Assembly: GCA_037126765.1 (NCBI GenBank)
Contig: JBBCBC010000017.1
Span: forward strand, 19,831,916-19,895,915
Source of the DNA: Stenogyne calaminthoides
Lineage: Eukaryota; Streptophyta; Magnoliopsida; Lamiales; Lamiaceae
DNA length: 64,000 nt
Reading direction: 5' to 3'
Shown: positions 11,045-22,541 of the stretch, piece by piece
Layout: the number at the start of each line of letters is the position of its first letter
Position numbering within the stretch: position 1 is the stretch's first letter
Translations under genes and position numbers: made by a program
The notes under the pieces: generated by a model
Seen by the model: the letters and a program-made list of their open reading frames with translations, nothing else
Told to the model about the DNA's origin: nothing
The model's database searches: none

Positions 11045-12625
11045 ATGGAGAAAAATGGGCTTTCATTGCTTTTACTTGCAGTTGGATTGTTTCATTTGAT
11101 GATCAATGTCAATGCTTTCACAGCTTCTGGATGGACTAAGGCTCATGCAACCTTTTATGGAGGAAGTGATGCTTCCGGCACGATGGGTACATATTTTTCT
11201 TTAAACTAGTATTAGTTCATACATGCAATAATATTAGTTCTTACAAGCAATAGTATTAGTCTTAACATAAATACTATTATAGTTCTTACAAGCAATACTT
11301 ACAAAATGCACATAATACTTTGCCAAATATTAATTGTTTTAGAATATACATGACTTTTAACAATGAAAGATAAAATTGACAAGATGTGATTTGGTGTGCT
11401 TTTTTTTTTCTTTTTTTTTATTAAGAAATTAATGGTGTGTATTTTGTTTTAATAGGGGGTGCTTGTGGGTATGGAAACTTGTACACAACTGGATATGGTA
11501 CAAGAATAGCAGCATTGAGTACAGCATTGTTCAATAGTGGGGCATCATGTGGGCAATGCTACAAGATTATTTGTGATTACAAGGCTGAGCCTCGTTGGTG
11601 CCGAAAAGGCGTTTCCATCACCGTCACCGCCTCCGATTTCTGCCCTCCGAACTACGCTCTCCCGAGCGACAACGGAGGGTGGTGCAACCCGCCCCGTCAA
11701 CATTTCGACATGTCTCAACCCGCTTGGGAGAAGATCGGCATCTATAGTGGCGGCATTGTCCCCGTCATCTATCAAAGGTCACAACTCTTTACTAGCTAAC
11801 TATTACACATTTCGTCCTAATTTAACTGTCGTTTTAGAAAAGAAAATTTGTTCCAAATCTATCTTTTTTTGCTTTTCCAACTTTGCCCATAAATGGCTAT
11901 AAATGATTCATTGATGATTTAAAGAATAATAGAATATATGACTTTTTTTAATCTGTGTGACAAATAAAAAAATTATAATTAAATTGGAACAATGTGAGTA
12001 CTATATATCTACAGTCTAAATATGTCGGCTCAAGCACTAGTTAATGCCTATCAAAGCATCACTATAAGACAAAAGCTTTTATTATGTCTTCTTAAAAATT
12101 ATTTTATCATTCTACTAAAAGATATTAATTGATCAGTACTAATTATTTTCACTGAACAACATCAGTTGCTTTAACTGAACAATATTATTTATGCGCCAGT
12201 TGTATAATGCAACTGGCCCACCCAAATATTACTCGATACAAAACAATTTGACTAGCAACAACGTACGGATTAACGTACGGATTATCGAACGGATCGATGA
12301 CGCGTACTTACGATGCAGGGTCCCGTGCAAGAAGCGTGGAGGAGTTCGATTCACTATCAATGGAAGGAACTACTTCGAGCTAGTGTTGATCACCAACGTT
12401 GGAAATGGTGGATCAATCAAATCGGTTCAAATCAAGGGCTCCAAAACCGAGTGGCTAGCCATGTCTAGAAATTGGGGGGCCAATTGGCAATCCAATGCTT
12501 TTCTCAATGGCCAATCCATATCTTTCATGATCACTACAACTGATGGAATAACAAAAACTTTCTCAAATGTTGTACCATCCAATTGGGGTTTTGGGCAGAC
12601 ATTTAAGAGTCAGGTCCAATTTTAA
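11045..12625 (+). CDS. EXPA: Alpha-expansin (cell-wall loosening protein), three exons, 256 aa
   Basis: Exons 11045-11186, 11456-11777 and 12319-12625, all with GT-AG introns, join to an uninterrupted 257-codon frame ending in TAA-type stop after QVQF. Residues 1-24 form a signal peptide (LLLLAVGLFHLM). Domain 1, a GH45-like barrel, has HATFYGG near 34-40, GGACGYGN at 48-55, paired cysteines (51, 79, 82, 87, 110, 124), the alpha-type insertion WCNPP at 123-127 and the HFD motif at 130-132. Domain 2, a cellulose-binding fold, has VPC, GGVRFTINGRNYF and the Trp-rich WLAMSRNWGANWQ. Length and exon layout match the family. Expansins act in the wall at acid pH without hydrolysing polymers, loosening cellulose-xyloglucan contacts during growth. 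The EXPA number cannot be assigned. No defect was seen. Nearby transposons lie on both sides, so altered expression is possible but not shown. Confidence 0.95.
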
Positions 12626-13003
12626 ATGGGCCGGGCCGGGCTTTCTCGTTCTGCAGGCCTGGTATTGGGCCTTTCGCACATGACGGGCCGCGGCGTGCTT
12701 ACTATTTTACTGAAGCAGCCCGCCACAGAACAGTTCTGATGTGGGGACCGATGGGCTCGGGCCCAGAATAGAAGCCCAATAAGAAATTGGTGTTTTCTTT
12801 TTTTTTTTTACAATTTTTTTGGATTTTTCAGTTATTATTATTATTATACATTTAAAGATACGTAAAGCATAATAAGAAGCGCAGCTTCAAGATTGTTTGT
12901 TTCGAGTTTGGTTGCGTACGCAGCTTGTAAGTTGTAAGTATGGTTTATGATGATGATATGATAAATTGTAATTGTTTGAGATTTTACCAATTTTATGTTG
13001 ATT
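12626..13003 (+). other. Expansin 3' flank
   Basis: GC-rich for about 150 bp after the stop (GGGCCGGGCCGGGC), then T-rich and AT-rich. It presumably holds the 3' untranslated region. No clear polyadenylation signal stands out. Confidence 0.4.
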
Positions 13004-13222
13004 GGATCTCATGCACACGTTTAGGTGCACCGTGCACTCATAATATATTTTAGAAACGTGCGACTTGTTATATTGAAAAGTACAATTTATTTATACTGAA
13101 TTGTGCAATTATTTTTTCATATTAATAGTTGCATGCTTCAGTACAAATAAGTTGCATTTTTCAAGTCGCACATTTTTTAAATACACTATAAATGCACGGT
13201 ACACCTGAGTGCATACAAGACC
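13004..13222. mobile_element. Fold-back MITE, GTGCACCGTGCACTC family, copy 1
   Basis: Left end GGATCTCATGCACACG... and right end, read inversely, GGTCTTGTATGCACTCAGG... share a long imperfect inverted repeat including GTGCACCGTGCACTCATA and TTTTAGAAACGTGCGACTTG. No coding capacity. Related copies lie at 14250-14471, 28346-28530, 57945-58062 and 61406-61630. The target duplication could not be fixed, so the superfamily is open. Confidence 0.7.
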
Positions 13223-13270
13223 TGACCTTTTAAGTTTTTGTTAATTGTTAGTTGTTCGGATGTCAGTTAA

Positions 13271-13584
13271 GGCTCCGTTTACTTATGCAAGTAGATTATG
13301 GAGGGATAACTCACTAATGGGTTAACCAACAGTAATGGTTTAGAAAACAAATGTTTACTTGGTATCTAAATTTTTAAATGGATATGAAAAATAAAGTCAA
13401 ATTTACTAAAATAACCCTCAAAATAATTAATTAATTTTTCTATATTTTCTCTCTCTCAAATCTCATCCCTAATAACAATTTCACATTTTTTCTCTTAAAT
13501 TTAGATTTCTTTCTCTCTTTCTTCACTTGTTGTTCGCAAGATGATTGTATTTCCTTGAATGCCGTCGGGTTTCTTTCCCTGAAA

Positions 13585-13616
<32 letters not shown>

Positions 13617-14229
13617 TTCTTCCGAAGTCAGCTGTGACGTTAAGAGTCGATTATGGTGCAGATCGGTTTCGAGCGAGTTTGAATTTTAATTTCAGATTCG
13701 ATCGAGTAATACTCAGGCTAAATTAGAGCGAGTTCATTTGCGATTCTTGTGTTGACTTCAGATCCAGTTCCGGTGACGTGTTTGGCTTTGTCAATTCTAT
13801 CATAGGTTGTGTCGTTTCCAGCTAGGTTGGGTCGTTTCCGGCAAGTTCTTGGCTTCTTCATGAGTTTTCTTTATCTATGCTCTCTCTTTTCTTTTATTTT
13901 ATCTTCCATAAAATTTGAGAAATTTTCAATGTGGTATTATCACTCTTTGTTATGAAACCCTTTCTAGAAAATCATTGATGTTTTGCTGGTATTTCAAAAG
14001 AGGGAAGTAAGGGGGAGAGGGGACATAATTGTAAAATAATCATGAATAGTTGGTTGGTTTAATTATCCGCCCAAATCTGAGAGTTTATTTAAGAGAGGTT
14101 AGAAGGGATAAATCCCGGGTCAGAAGGTTTACCCGGAAATTTAAACACAAAAAGTAAACAGCAAATTAACACCTACTATTAATTCAAAACCAGGCTAAAC
14201 CAGGTTATTTCCCCAAAGTAAACGAAGCC
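13271..14229. mobile_element. Non-autonomous PIF/Harbinger-type element, 959 bp
   Basis: Termini GGCTCCGTTTACTT and AAGTAAACGAAGCC form an inverted repeat flanked by TAA on both sides (13268-13270, 14230-14232), the 3-bp TWA duplication typical of Harbinger elements. The interior has no transposase. It contains a (CCG)n tract and ordinary AT-rich sequence. Confidence 0.75.
13585..13613 (+). repeat. (CCG)n microsatellite
   Basis: About nine CCG/GCC units inside the Harbinger-type element. A carried fragment of a gene 5' end is possible but not shown. Confidence 0.85.
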
Positions 14230-14249
14230 TAAGTGTTCAACTTGAGGAG

Positions 14250-14471
14250 TGAGTCTTATGTGATTCGAAGTCACCACGTCTTTCACAACGATTTTTAGAA
14301 TTGTGTAATTTGATATCTTTGAAATATTCAAAGAATTATTATTTTGAATCGTGCAATTATATATGAAAAAAATAATTACACGTTTCATTATAAACAAATT
14401 GTATCTTTCAGAATAACAAATTGTACCGTTCTAAAATACGCTATGAGCGCACAGTGTACTTGATTGGTCTA
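14250..14471. mobile_element. Fold-back MITE, GTGCAC family, copy 2 (diverged)
   Basis: GAGTCTTATGTGATTCGAAG on the left and, inversely, AGACCAATCAAGTACACTGT on the right; inner arms share TTTTAGAA and the GTGCAA/TTGTAC blocks of the family. It begins about 20 bp after the Harbinger-type element. Older than copy 5 by divergence. Confidence 0.55.
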
Positions 14472-14547
14472 ACCTATTCTAAACCCCTGCCACAATTATT
14501 AATATTATATAAAACTCTCTTTCTTAATAATAAGAAATATATAAAAG

Positions 14548-14790
14548 ATCAATAATACATCCGTCTCTACTCTTTGTTAACAGTTTCTGTTTTCTCGTGT
14601 TTTAGTGAACGAGTGTTTTATTAATATTTAAAATGATAAAATAATTATTAAGAAGACATAATAGAGGAGATATAAATCTATGATACCTCTTCTTAAAAAA
14701 CACTTTATCATTTCAAATACTAATAAACAACTCGTTCGCTCAAACACGAGAGTACTATTCTCAATGAAACTATTATAAGCTAAAATATAT
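14548..14790. mobile_element. Fold-back MITE-like palindrome
   Basis: The arms TCTCGTGTTTTAGTGAACGA and, inversely, CTCGTGTTTGAGCGAACGAG continue into TTTATTAATATTTAAAATGATAAA and its complement. A Stowaway-related origin is likely from the arm content, but the ends are not clean. Confidence 0.5.
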
Positions 14791-14796
14791 GTCATC

Positions 14797-16960
14797 TCCT
14801 ATTCTTTCCGTCCCAGTCTTAACCGCATGTTTACTGTGTGCTCGGAGTTTAAGAAAGAGTTGTATATTAGTATTTTAGGTGATACAGTGATAAAATTGTT
14901 GTGATTATACTTGAAAGTATGCTTTTTACTTTTGTATAATCAAAACTGAATTTCAGACTTATTTACTGAAATAAATTGTTTATCACTGATGCTTTAAATA
15001 TTATCGAATGTTACATATATTTCTTTGATAACTGTTTCAAATAAGTCGACGTGTTACATTGTAGTTAATTTAGTGATACCGGATCACATAAGATTAAATT
15101 AAGGTCCCTTCAGAACTACAAAGACGCCATTCATTTACCTAGATGGAAATGAACAACTCATCGTGAAAGGTTGAAGTGTAAGGCTCAGATTGGCTTGTCT
15201 TGACCAAGAGATTACACTAGTGCATAATCGATCTAATCGAATAGGACCTCTGAGGAGGATAAATTCTTCTTTAACGAACAAGGAAGAATTAGACCTCGAG
15301 TGGTTCGTTATTTCTTAATCTTCGTTCTTAAATAGGATCACCGTGATTGGTAACTATTGCTTTGACTTATCATGGGTAGAGAATCAACGAGATTCAATAC
15401 TTTTTATCTTGGGCAATATTATTAGTCACATGTGATTGCTAAGATTTAATCTGAAGAATCGTGTAAAGACGCTTGTTTGATTTGCCCCTTGGGAGGTTCA
15501 TAAGTTTTATCATACCAAATCTTGCAAGTGGAATTAGTTTCCGGTATGGATAATAATGTTGAACCGTTCCTTGACCAAGGACAAAAGATATTAATTAATG
15601 GAAAGTTATTTCAGTGGCTTGAATTAATTAATGGGCTAAATAATCTTAAACACGGGAAATAATAACCGGGAGCCATATTGACTGTAATATGGGTTAAGAT
15701 GGATAGTGCAATATTAATTATGTAGTGGGATTAATTAATATTTATGGGCTTGAATAATATTGTGGCTCAATATTAGATATTCAAGGTCCATTAGAAGGTC
15801 CAATCTTAATTCTCCTAAAGGTCCCCTGAGTAGCCCAACATATAGTCCAATAACTGAAAAAGGTGATTAAAATAAAAATAAATATTGTTGCTTATTTTTC
15901 CATGTATTCTTCGAAAATTATGGATAAGTTGGGAGAAAGATTTTCTTTGAATTTTTTTTATGGAATGAAGATATGTATTCTTGGAATACAAGATTATCTC
16001 ATTAAATTCAAGAAATCTTCCACTTGGTTATCTATAATAGGAATTTCGAAATATTTTAAAATAAAGGGCAAGGAAGATTTTCTTGATTTTCTTGAAAAGA
16101 TATTATGGAAGATATGTATTTCTTGAAATACAAGAATATCTCATAAATTCAAGAAGATCCAAATCTTGGATTCTTGATCCTTCATATTTTCGAAAATAAC
16201 CATAAAATAGAGTAGGTGGGATTTTTGTGGAATATTATAATTATGGGAGAAAGAATATAGGAGATATATTCAAGATTTCTTGGAGATCAAGAAAAGATTT
16301 TCCCACATTATTTTGGGCACAAATTTCGACCACCTGGTCTCTATAAATAGGGGATGATTCTTTCATTCCCAAGTACAATTCCATGTGCTGGAAAAATTAG
16401 TAAATCCACAAAGGTGGTGCAACATAATTTAGTTTCCTTTTGTTAAATCGTTCACAAGTGTCCTTCCACTTGGGATAGTCGAGCGAGGGTTAAGGGAATA
16501 CTTGGGAAGTCCTTTCGGTTAGTCTATTCACCACATAATTCTTTATTAAGAGGAATGCGTTCACGTAAACTCGTAGAAATTCGCATCGTAGGTTTTCGTG
16601 AATTATTATATGCATGATATGTTGTTGGATTATTATTTGAATTAATATAGGATTAATTCATGCTAGTAATAATTATAAGAATTGAATTTGTATTTAAATA
16701 TTCACCCCGAATAGATCTGTGCAACTTATTCCCCAACAAAAGTGTTGGGGGTAGAAAGGGGAATTCAACTTTATTGAAGAGTAGAATAATATTTATTAAA
16801 GGTGATAAAGTATTGAGGGTATGAGAGAGTGATATATGGTAAATAAATGAGTGTTTGAAGGATGTGAGTTAAAGTGAATATTTCCATTTAAGGAAATATG
16901 CAGTTAAGATTGGGACGAACCGAAACGAAAATAGTGCAGTTAAGATTGGGACAGAGGGAG
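14797..16960. mobile_element. Stowaway MITE split by a solo LTR
   Basis: Left part 14797-14896 starts TTCTTTCCGTCCCAGTCTTAA; right part 16744-16960 ends GATTGGGACAGAGGGAG and is followed by TA. Together they match the intact Stowaway at 52909-53113. The last roughly 40 bp of the right end are duplicated (GCAGTTAAGATTGGGAC occurs twice, near 16901 and 16936). Confidence 0.75.
14897..16738 (+). mobile_element. Solo LTR, family A copy 2
   Basis: Starts TGTTGTGATTATACTTG, ends CCCCAACA, 1842 bp, TATA box at 16342-16349. Flanks AAAAT and AAAGT differ at one of five positions, consistent with an aged target duplication inside the Stowaway element. No interior. Confidence 0.88.
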
Positions 16961-17049
16961 TACAATACAACACTAGAAATTCTGGGAGACTGTCTTATTG
17001 GAAGTGGTTAAAAGTTAGTAAAATATAAAAAAAAAAAGGGTAAATTCAT

Positions 17050-18069
17050 AAGTTCTTAAAAGTTTTTTTTTTTTTTTGTTATCGGTGTTTTATTAAGGAA
17101 GAATTGGGTATAATAAGTACCCACTACAGTAACATAAATACAATATTAACAACCTAACACAAGTCTTGAGTTTACAAGCCAATCGCTAAAAAAAAATGAG
17201 AACATAGTACATTTTTTATCCTAGCCTTCAACTCCTCTACTACCTCTCGGATGAAAAGACAGCTCCCTAAAAAATCACGATATTTCTCCCTTTCCAAATG
17301 AGCCAAATCACACATAACCAAATTGCGACAAAGATTTGTTTCCCTTTAAGGATTCGACTATGAACAACAATATTATAAGAAGAACGTGAGTGTAACATTA
17401 TCGAAATGCCAAGCCATTTATAGCAAGCCATCCAAGTGTCGTATGACACCATGCATTCAAAGAAAATATGATTATCAGTTTCCTCAGTAGCATCACAAAG
17501 AACACACCTTAGGTCGATATTCTGGTTAAGGATGTGTCTTCTACAAAGATTGGACTTAGTCGGAACTCGATCCTAGAGTACTCTCCACCCATGAGCAATC
17601 ACCTTCCATGGAGCAATTTTGTTCCAAACAAGCTTGAAAGTTGTCTTTTTTTTTTCTGCATTTAATTGGGCAGCACCCAGGATTTCAGCAAGTTGAAAGC
17701 ATGTCTCCTTTGTTCGGTATTTACCACCTGGTGAATCTGTCCATCTCCCAAATCCTCTCCCTCGCCTTCAATGGTCTCCTGTTGATCAAAGAAACAAGTG
17801 AATTAAGTGATTCCATATCCCTATCTCTCAAATATCTCCTCCATCTCTAATGACACACATTAATTTCCTTCCCAAAAACTCATATCCCCCACTCTTCCCT
17901 CTTTATCCCGACTCAAATGAAAAGACCTAGGATAATTTATTTTTTTACGATTCATCTCCCACCCAAACCTCTTACTCTTTCAAGGCTTCCTTCGAACCAC
18001 CCTCCCTCATCACTACAAGTAATTTACAATTTCTCTCCACCACCCGAACCAACAATTGTTAGACCCTCT
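17050..18069 (-). pseudogene. LINE (L1-type) 3' part: reverse-transcriptase zinc-binding domain
   Basis: On the minus strand the frame reads VWNKIAPWKVIAHGWRVL, RRHILNQNIDLRCVLCDATEETDNHIFFEC and then WMACYKWLGISI and VIWLIWKGRN. This is the zf-RVT domain found at the C-terminus of plant non-LTR retrotransposons. A frameshift lies near 17700 and a stop interrupts the domain start. The element ends in a poly(T) run at about 17056-17080, the complement of its poly(A) tail. A solo LTR separates it from further LINE sequence. Confidence 0.8.
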
Positions 18070-20369
18070 TATTGGGGTTATACTGGAAAGTATGATTTTA
18101 CTTTGTATAACCAAACTGAATTTCTTATTTATTTACTGAAATAAATTATTTATCACTGTTGCCTTAAATATGATCGAATGTTATATATATTTACTGCATA
18201 CCTGTTCAATAAATAGTACGTGTTACATTGTAGTTATCTGGTGATACCAGATCACGGAAGGTCAAATTAACAGTTCCTCGTAACTAAGTACAAATTCACA
18301 ACTTAGATGGACATGAATAATCCATCGTGAAAGGTTGAAGTGTAAAGCTCAGATTGACTTGTCTTGACCAAGAGATTACACTAGTGCATTATGATGCGCT
18401 GAATAGGACCTACATGAGGATAAATTCTTCAGCACTGAATATAGAAGAATTAGACCTCAGTGATTTATTATTTCTTAATCTCCGTTCCTTAAATATGATC
18501 GTGTGAAATTAATAACTATTGCTTTGACTTATGATGGGAAGAGAATCAATGTGATTTGATACCTTATATCTTGGGCAATATTATTAGTTACACGACGATT
18601 GCTAAGATTTAATACGGAGAATCGTGTGCAAGCACGTCTTGCTTGATTTGTCCCCTTGGTGGGCTCAGAAGCTTTATCATACCAAATCTTGCAAGTGAAA
18701 ATTTATTTTCGGTATGGATAATAATGTTGAGCTGTCTTTACTCCAAGGATAAAGATATTAATTAATACAAAACTTTTTCAGTGGCTTAATTAATTAGTGG
18801 ACTAGATAATCTTAAACACGAGAAATAATAACCGGGAGCCAGATTATTGTAGCATCGTAATGGATAGTTCAATATTAATTTTATAGTGGAGTAAATTAAT
18901 ATTAATGGGCTTGAATAATATTTTGGCTTAATATTAAAGTTTCATAGCCCATTGGAGGTCCAATCTTAATTCTCCTAAAGGCCCCTCAAATAGCAAAATT
19001 AAAGTTCAATTAATGAAAAGGTGAAGAAAATATTATTGCCTTATTTTTCTAATATTTTCGAAAATTGTAGAAAAATGAAGAGGAGAGATTTTCTTGATTT
19101 TCTTGAAAAGATTTTATGGAAAAAGATAAGTATTCTTGGAATACAAGATTATCCCATAAATTCAAGAAATCAAATCTTGATTCTTGTTTCCTTGTGTATT
19201 TCGAAAATTACATAAGAAAGGTAAGAAAAGATATTTTGTGATTTATATGGAAAATTGAATATATGAGATATATTCAAGATTGTATCTTGGAAAGATACAA
19301 AGAAATTTCTCATGACCCTAATTAGGGCACAAAATTTTGTCCCCCGAAAGATTTTATTGATTTTCTTGAAAAGATTTTATGGAAAAAGATAAGTATTCTT
19401 GGAATACAAGATTATCCCATAAATTCAAGAAATCAAATCTTGATTCTTGTTTCCTTGTGTATTTCGAAGATTACATAAGAAAGGGAAGAAAATATATTTT
19501 GTGATTTATATGGAAAATTGAATATATGATATATATTCAAGATTGTATCTTGGAAAGATACAAAGAAATTTCCCATGACCCTAATTAGGGCACAAAATTT
19601 TGTCCCCCGGAAGATTTTATTGATTTTCTTGAAAAGATTTTATGGAAAAAGATAAGTATTCTTGGAATACAAGATTATCCCATAAATTCAAGAAATCAAA
19701 TCTTGATTCTTGTTTCCTTGTGTATTTCGAAAATTACATAAGAAAGGGAAGAAAATATATTTTGTAATTTATATGAAAAATTGAATATATGAGATATATT
19801 TAAGATTGTATCTTGGGAAGATACAAAGAAATTTCCCATGACAAAATTTCGTCCCCCCCCGTCTTATAAATAGGGGATGGATTTTTCATCCCCAACACAA
19901 CACAAAAATTGGTTTTTTCTGAAAAATATCAGCGTCGATAAAATATCAAATATTTTGAAACGTCGACGGTTTGTGTTTTTTCGAAAATTTTCAATTGTGT
20001 AATGCAATTCCATGTGTTGGAAAAATTAAAAATCCACGAAGGTGGTGGCAAATATTTTTAGTTTTCTCCTTTATTAAAATCGTTCGTGAGAATCCTTCTA
20101 CCTTCGTGGACTTGGGACATATTTGAGAAGACACTTTGGGTTGATCCATCGTCTCAACGGTTGTCTCTACAAGAGGTATGTAATTTCGTAACTCCTAGAT
20201 TCCGCATGCTTAGGATTTACGTGAATTACGTGTACGCGTGTTGTTGTTACTTATTTAATTATTATGTTGAATTAATTTAGGATTGATTCATGTTAGTAAT
20301 TAATTGAATAATTTAAATATGTATTTAAAAACACCTCGAATAGATCCGGGCACCCTGTATTTCCCAACA
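18070..20369 (+). mobile_element. Solo LTR, family A copy 3, expanded by internal triplication
   Basis: Starts TATTGGGGTTATACTGG (ancestral TG changed to TA) and ends TTCCCAACA. Flanks CCTCT and CCTCC match at four of five bases. It is about 450 bp longer than its sisters because of a tandem triplication. The TATA box is at 19865-19872. It is inserted in LINE sequence. Confidence 0.85.
19085..19855 (+). repeat. Three tandem copies of a roughly 265-bp LTR segment
   Basis: The block beginning GATTTTCTTGAAAAGATTTTATGG and ending near CCCTAATTAGGGCACAAAATTTTGTCCCCC occurs from about 19091, 19357 and 19620. The second and third copies are almost identical. The third lacks the CTAATTAGGG part. Sister LTRs carry one unit. 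Confidence 0.85.
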
Positions 20370-20648
20370 CCTCCCTTCCCCCAATCGTCGTCATACCTAG
20401 ACACCATTACCCTATCCCACAAACTCTTCCTCTATACTAAAAGTCTCCACACCCGTTTCCCCAAAAAACCTTATCAAAAACATTGAAATTTATAACCACA
20501 AGAACCCCTCCCACCACCCACCCACCCACCCCTACCCCCGATTTTTTGAATTGCAAATAGCTCTTTACTCGTCCCACACAGTTTTGTTACCGCTCACCCC
20601 CCACCCCCGAAAGAAGAATGTTGTAAATTGATAATATCACTCAAAGTT
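20370..20648 (-). other. LINE-flanking C-rich stretch
   Basis: This continues the sequence interrupted by solo LTR copy 3. It has CCCACCCACCCACCC runs and no readable frame. It may be degraded LINE sequence between the reverse transcriptase and the zinc-binding part. Confidence 0.35.
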
Positions 20649-21905
20649 TTTTTTTTTTTTTGTATTCAATATAAGGACATGTAGTACGTATGTAGAGCTT
20701 ATAGAACCCAGTTAAGTATGATAATTCTTCCACCCAAAGAGACTTTGTTCTTTTTCAACTGCCTCAATTGATTTCTAATTTTCATCACCACTCCCTCCCA
20801 TTCTGCAAGATTTTTGTGATTCATCCCCACTTTAACACCTAAATAAGAGAAGGGTATTGAACCCACCTCACATATATCTAAGGATATCATCCATATCGCG
20901 AAGTTTTTTTTAGTTGACATTGACTCCACATAGGCTACTTTTTTCGAAATTAACCTTTAGACCCGATGCAATCTCCATATTCATAGTCCGAATATTATCT
21001 AATGGATCCTCCCCCATAAAGATGGAAATTGAAGATGAAATACAAGAACATCGTTCTCTCAATATAGGCCGCTTTGAAAAGACCTAAGGATGTTGCCTTA
21101 TCCATCATAATGCTCAATCAGTCTGCTACTATAAGGAACAAGACAGGAGACAAAGGATCATCCTGTCTGAGGCATGTCTCCAGTTTGAACTCACCCGAAA
21201 GGCTACCATTCACAAGGACTGAAGTCGATGCGGTTGAAACACATTCCATCACACATATTCTCCATTTAGGGTTAAAATTGAATCTCACATTGAGAAAGCC
21301 CCAATGCACTGAATCATAAGTCTTAGAAAAATCTATCTTGAAAAACATCCTCTCAGTTTTCTCGTTCTTTGCCTAGTCAATAGCTTTGTTCAGTACAATA
21401 ATACTATCCAAAATATGTATATGTCCGATAAAAGGACTCTAGATTTCTGAAATGAAGGTATTAAGAACCTTGTTAAGTCTGTTTGCAGGGGTCTTTGAAA
21501 GAATTTTTAAAATCCCCCAATGAGGGAGATGGGTTTGAAATCCTTCAAATCGCACGTCACCTCTTTTTTGGAAATTAGACAATAAAGGATGGGTTAATCT
21601 CTTTCACCAATTTTCTATTTTGATGGAACTCCTCAATCATCTTTATAAAACCAGATTTGAATACCTCCCAAAATTCCTTAGAAAAGTGAAAATTGAAACC
21701 ATACGGCCCCGAGCTCTTACCACTATCACACGACCAAACTGCTTTCTTGATTTCCTCCTAGGAGAAGGGGGCAATCAACAAATTATTTTCTAAATCAGAA
21801 AGTCTTATGTTAGCAAAATCATGAGTTGGAATAGGTCTGATTAAATTTTCTTTTCGAATGTGGGATTTGAAGTGGTCGTGAATCCCTTTCTTCATTACCT
21901 ATATA
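20649..21905 (-). pseudogene. LINE reverse transcriptase fragment lacking an intact FADD box
   Basis: Read on the minus strand with several frame changes: PIPTHDFANIRLSDLENN, EEIKKAVWSCDSGKSSGPYGF, MFFKIDFSKTYDSVHWGFLN, LVNGSLSGEFKL, RQDDPLSPVLFLIV, MGEDPLDNIRTMN, ASGLKVNFEKSS and PFSYLGVKVG followed by VSLGGRIIILN. These are successive L1-type reverse transcriptase motifs. The catalytic FADD segment, expected just before GEDPL, cannot be read in any frame. After LNWVL the sequence soon meets a poly(T) run (20648-20663), so this copy may end there or be joined to another by deletion. Not functional. Confidence 0.85.
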
Positions 21906-22107
21906 TTTTTTTTATTGGTGAAAATAAACTTTATTAAGGAAGAAATATGTATAAGAAGTACCCATTACAACAACATAATTACAATATTAATAACCTAACA
22001 CATGTCTTGGGTTTACAAGTCAATCATTAAAAGAAAAATTAGAGCATAGTATATTCTTGACCTCGAGCCAACTTCATATTCTAGCCTTCAACTCCTCCAC
22101 TACCTTT
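21905..22107 (-). mobile_element. 5'-truncated LINE, about 200 bp
   Basis: It begins with a T run and then GGTGAAAATAAACTTTATTAAGG and matches the LINE 3' end at 17080-17250 (ACCCATTACAACAACATAA against ACCCACTACAGTAACATAA). Severe 5' truncation is usual for LINE insertions. It interrupts the reverse-transcriptase fragment. Confidence 0.7.
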
Positions 22108-22137
22108 AATTTGTCAATACATTATACAAACATAATC

Positions 22138-22180
22138 GACTATATATGTGTATGTGTGTGTATATATATATATATATATT
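22138..22180 (+). repeat. (TG)n/(TA)n microsatellite
   Basis: TATATATGTGTATGTGTGTG passes into about ten TA units immediately before the fold-back element. Confidence 0.85.
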
Positions 22181-22181
22181 C

Positions 22182-22541
22182 GAGTTTGAATCACAAATTG
22201 TCCAATAACTTTGACCTCAAATATATTTAGTCTCATAATATTTTTTGTCGTCGATTTAGCCACAATAATTTTGAGAATGTGCAATTTTAGTCCCAAATTG
22301 ATCGGAACAACGTCGTTTTGTCGTTTTAATTTGGGGCTTTTCGATGGATGTTGTGATTGAACTGTCACGTGTAGTTTTAAGTGTGTTTGACCGATTGAAA
22401 TGACAAATAGATGTTGTTTCGATCAATTTGGGACTAAAATTGTATATTATCAAAGTTATTAGGACTAGATTGACGATAAAAAACTTATGAGACTAAATCT
22501 ATTTGAGGTGAAAATTATGGGACCATTTGTGATTCAAACTC
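22182..22541. mobile_element. Fold-back MITE, GAGTTTGAATCAC family (Mutator-like), copy 1
   Basis: GAGTTTGAATCACAAAT at the left is repeated inversely as ATTTGTGATTCAAACTC at the right, with arms of about 150 bp (ACCTCAAATA.ATTTAGTCTCATAA, then TTTTAGTCCCAAATTGATCG). No coding sequence. A diverged sister at 25993-26416 has a perfect 9-bp target duplication, which points to the Mutator superfamily. Confidence 0.75.

Noticed and set aside
12191..12318. Upstream extension of expansin exon 3 as coding
   Set aside because: The frame is open from 12191, but joining exon 2 to 12319 at an AG acceptor gives the family sequence exactly; the extra residues match no expansin.
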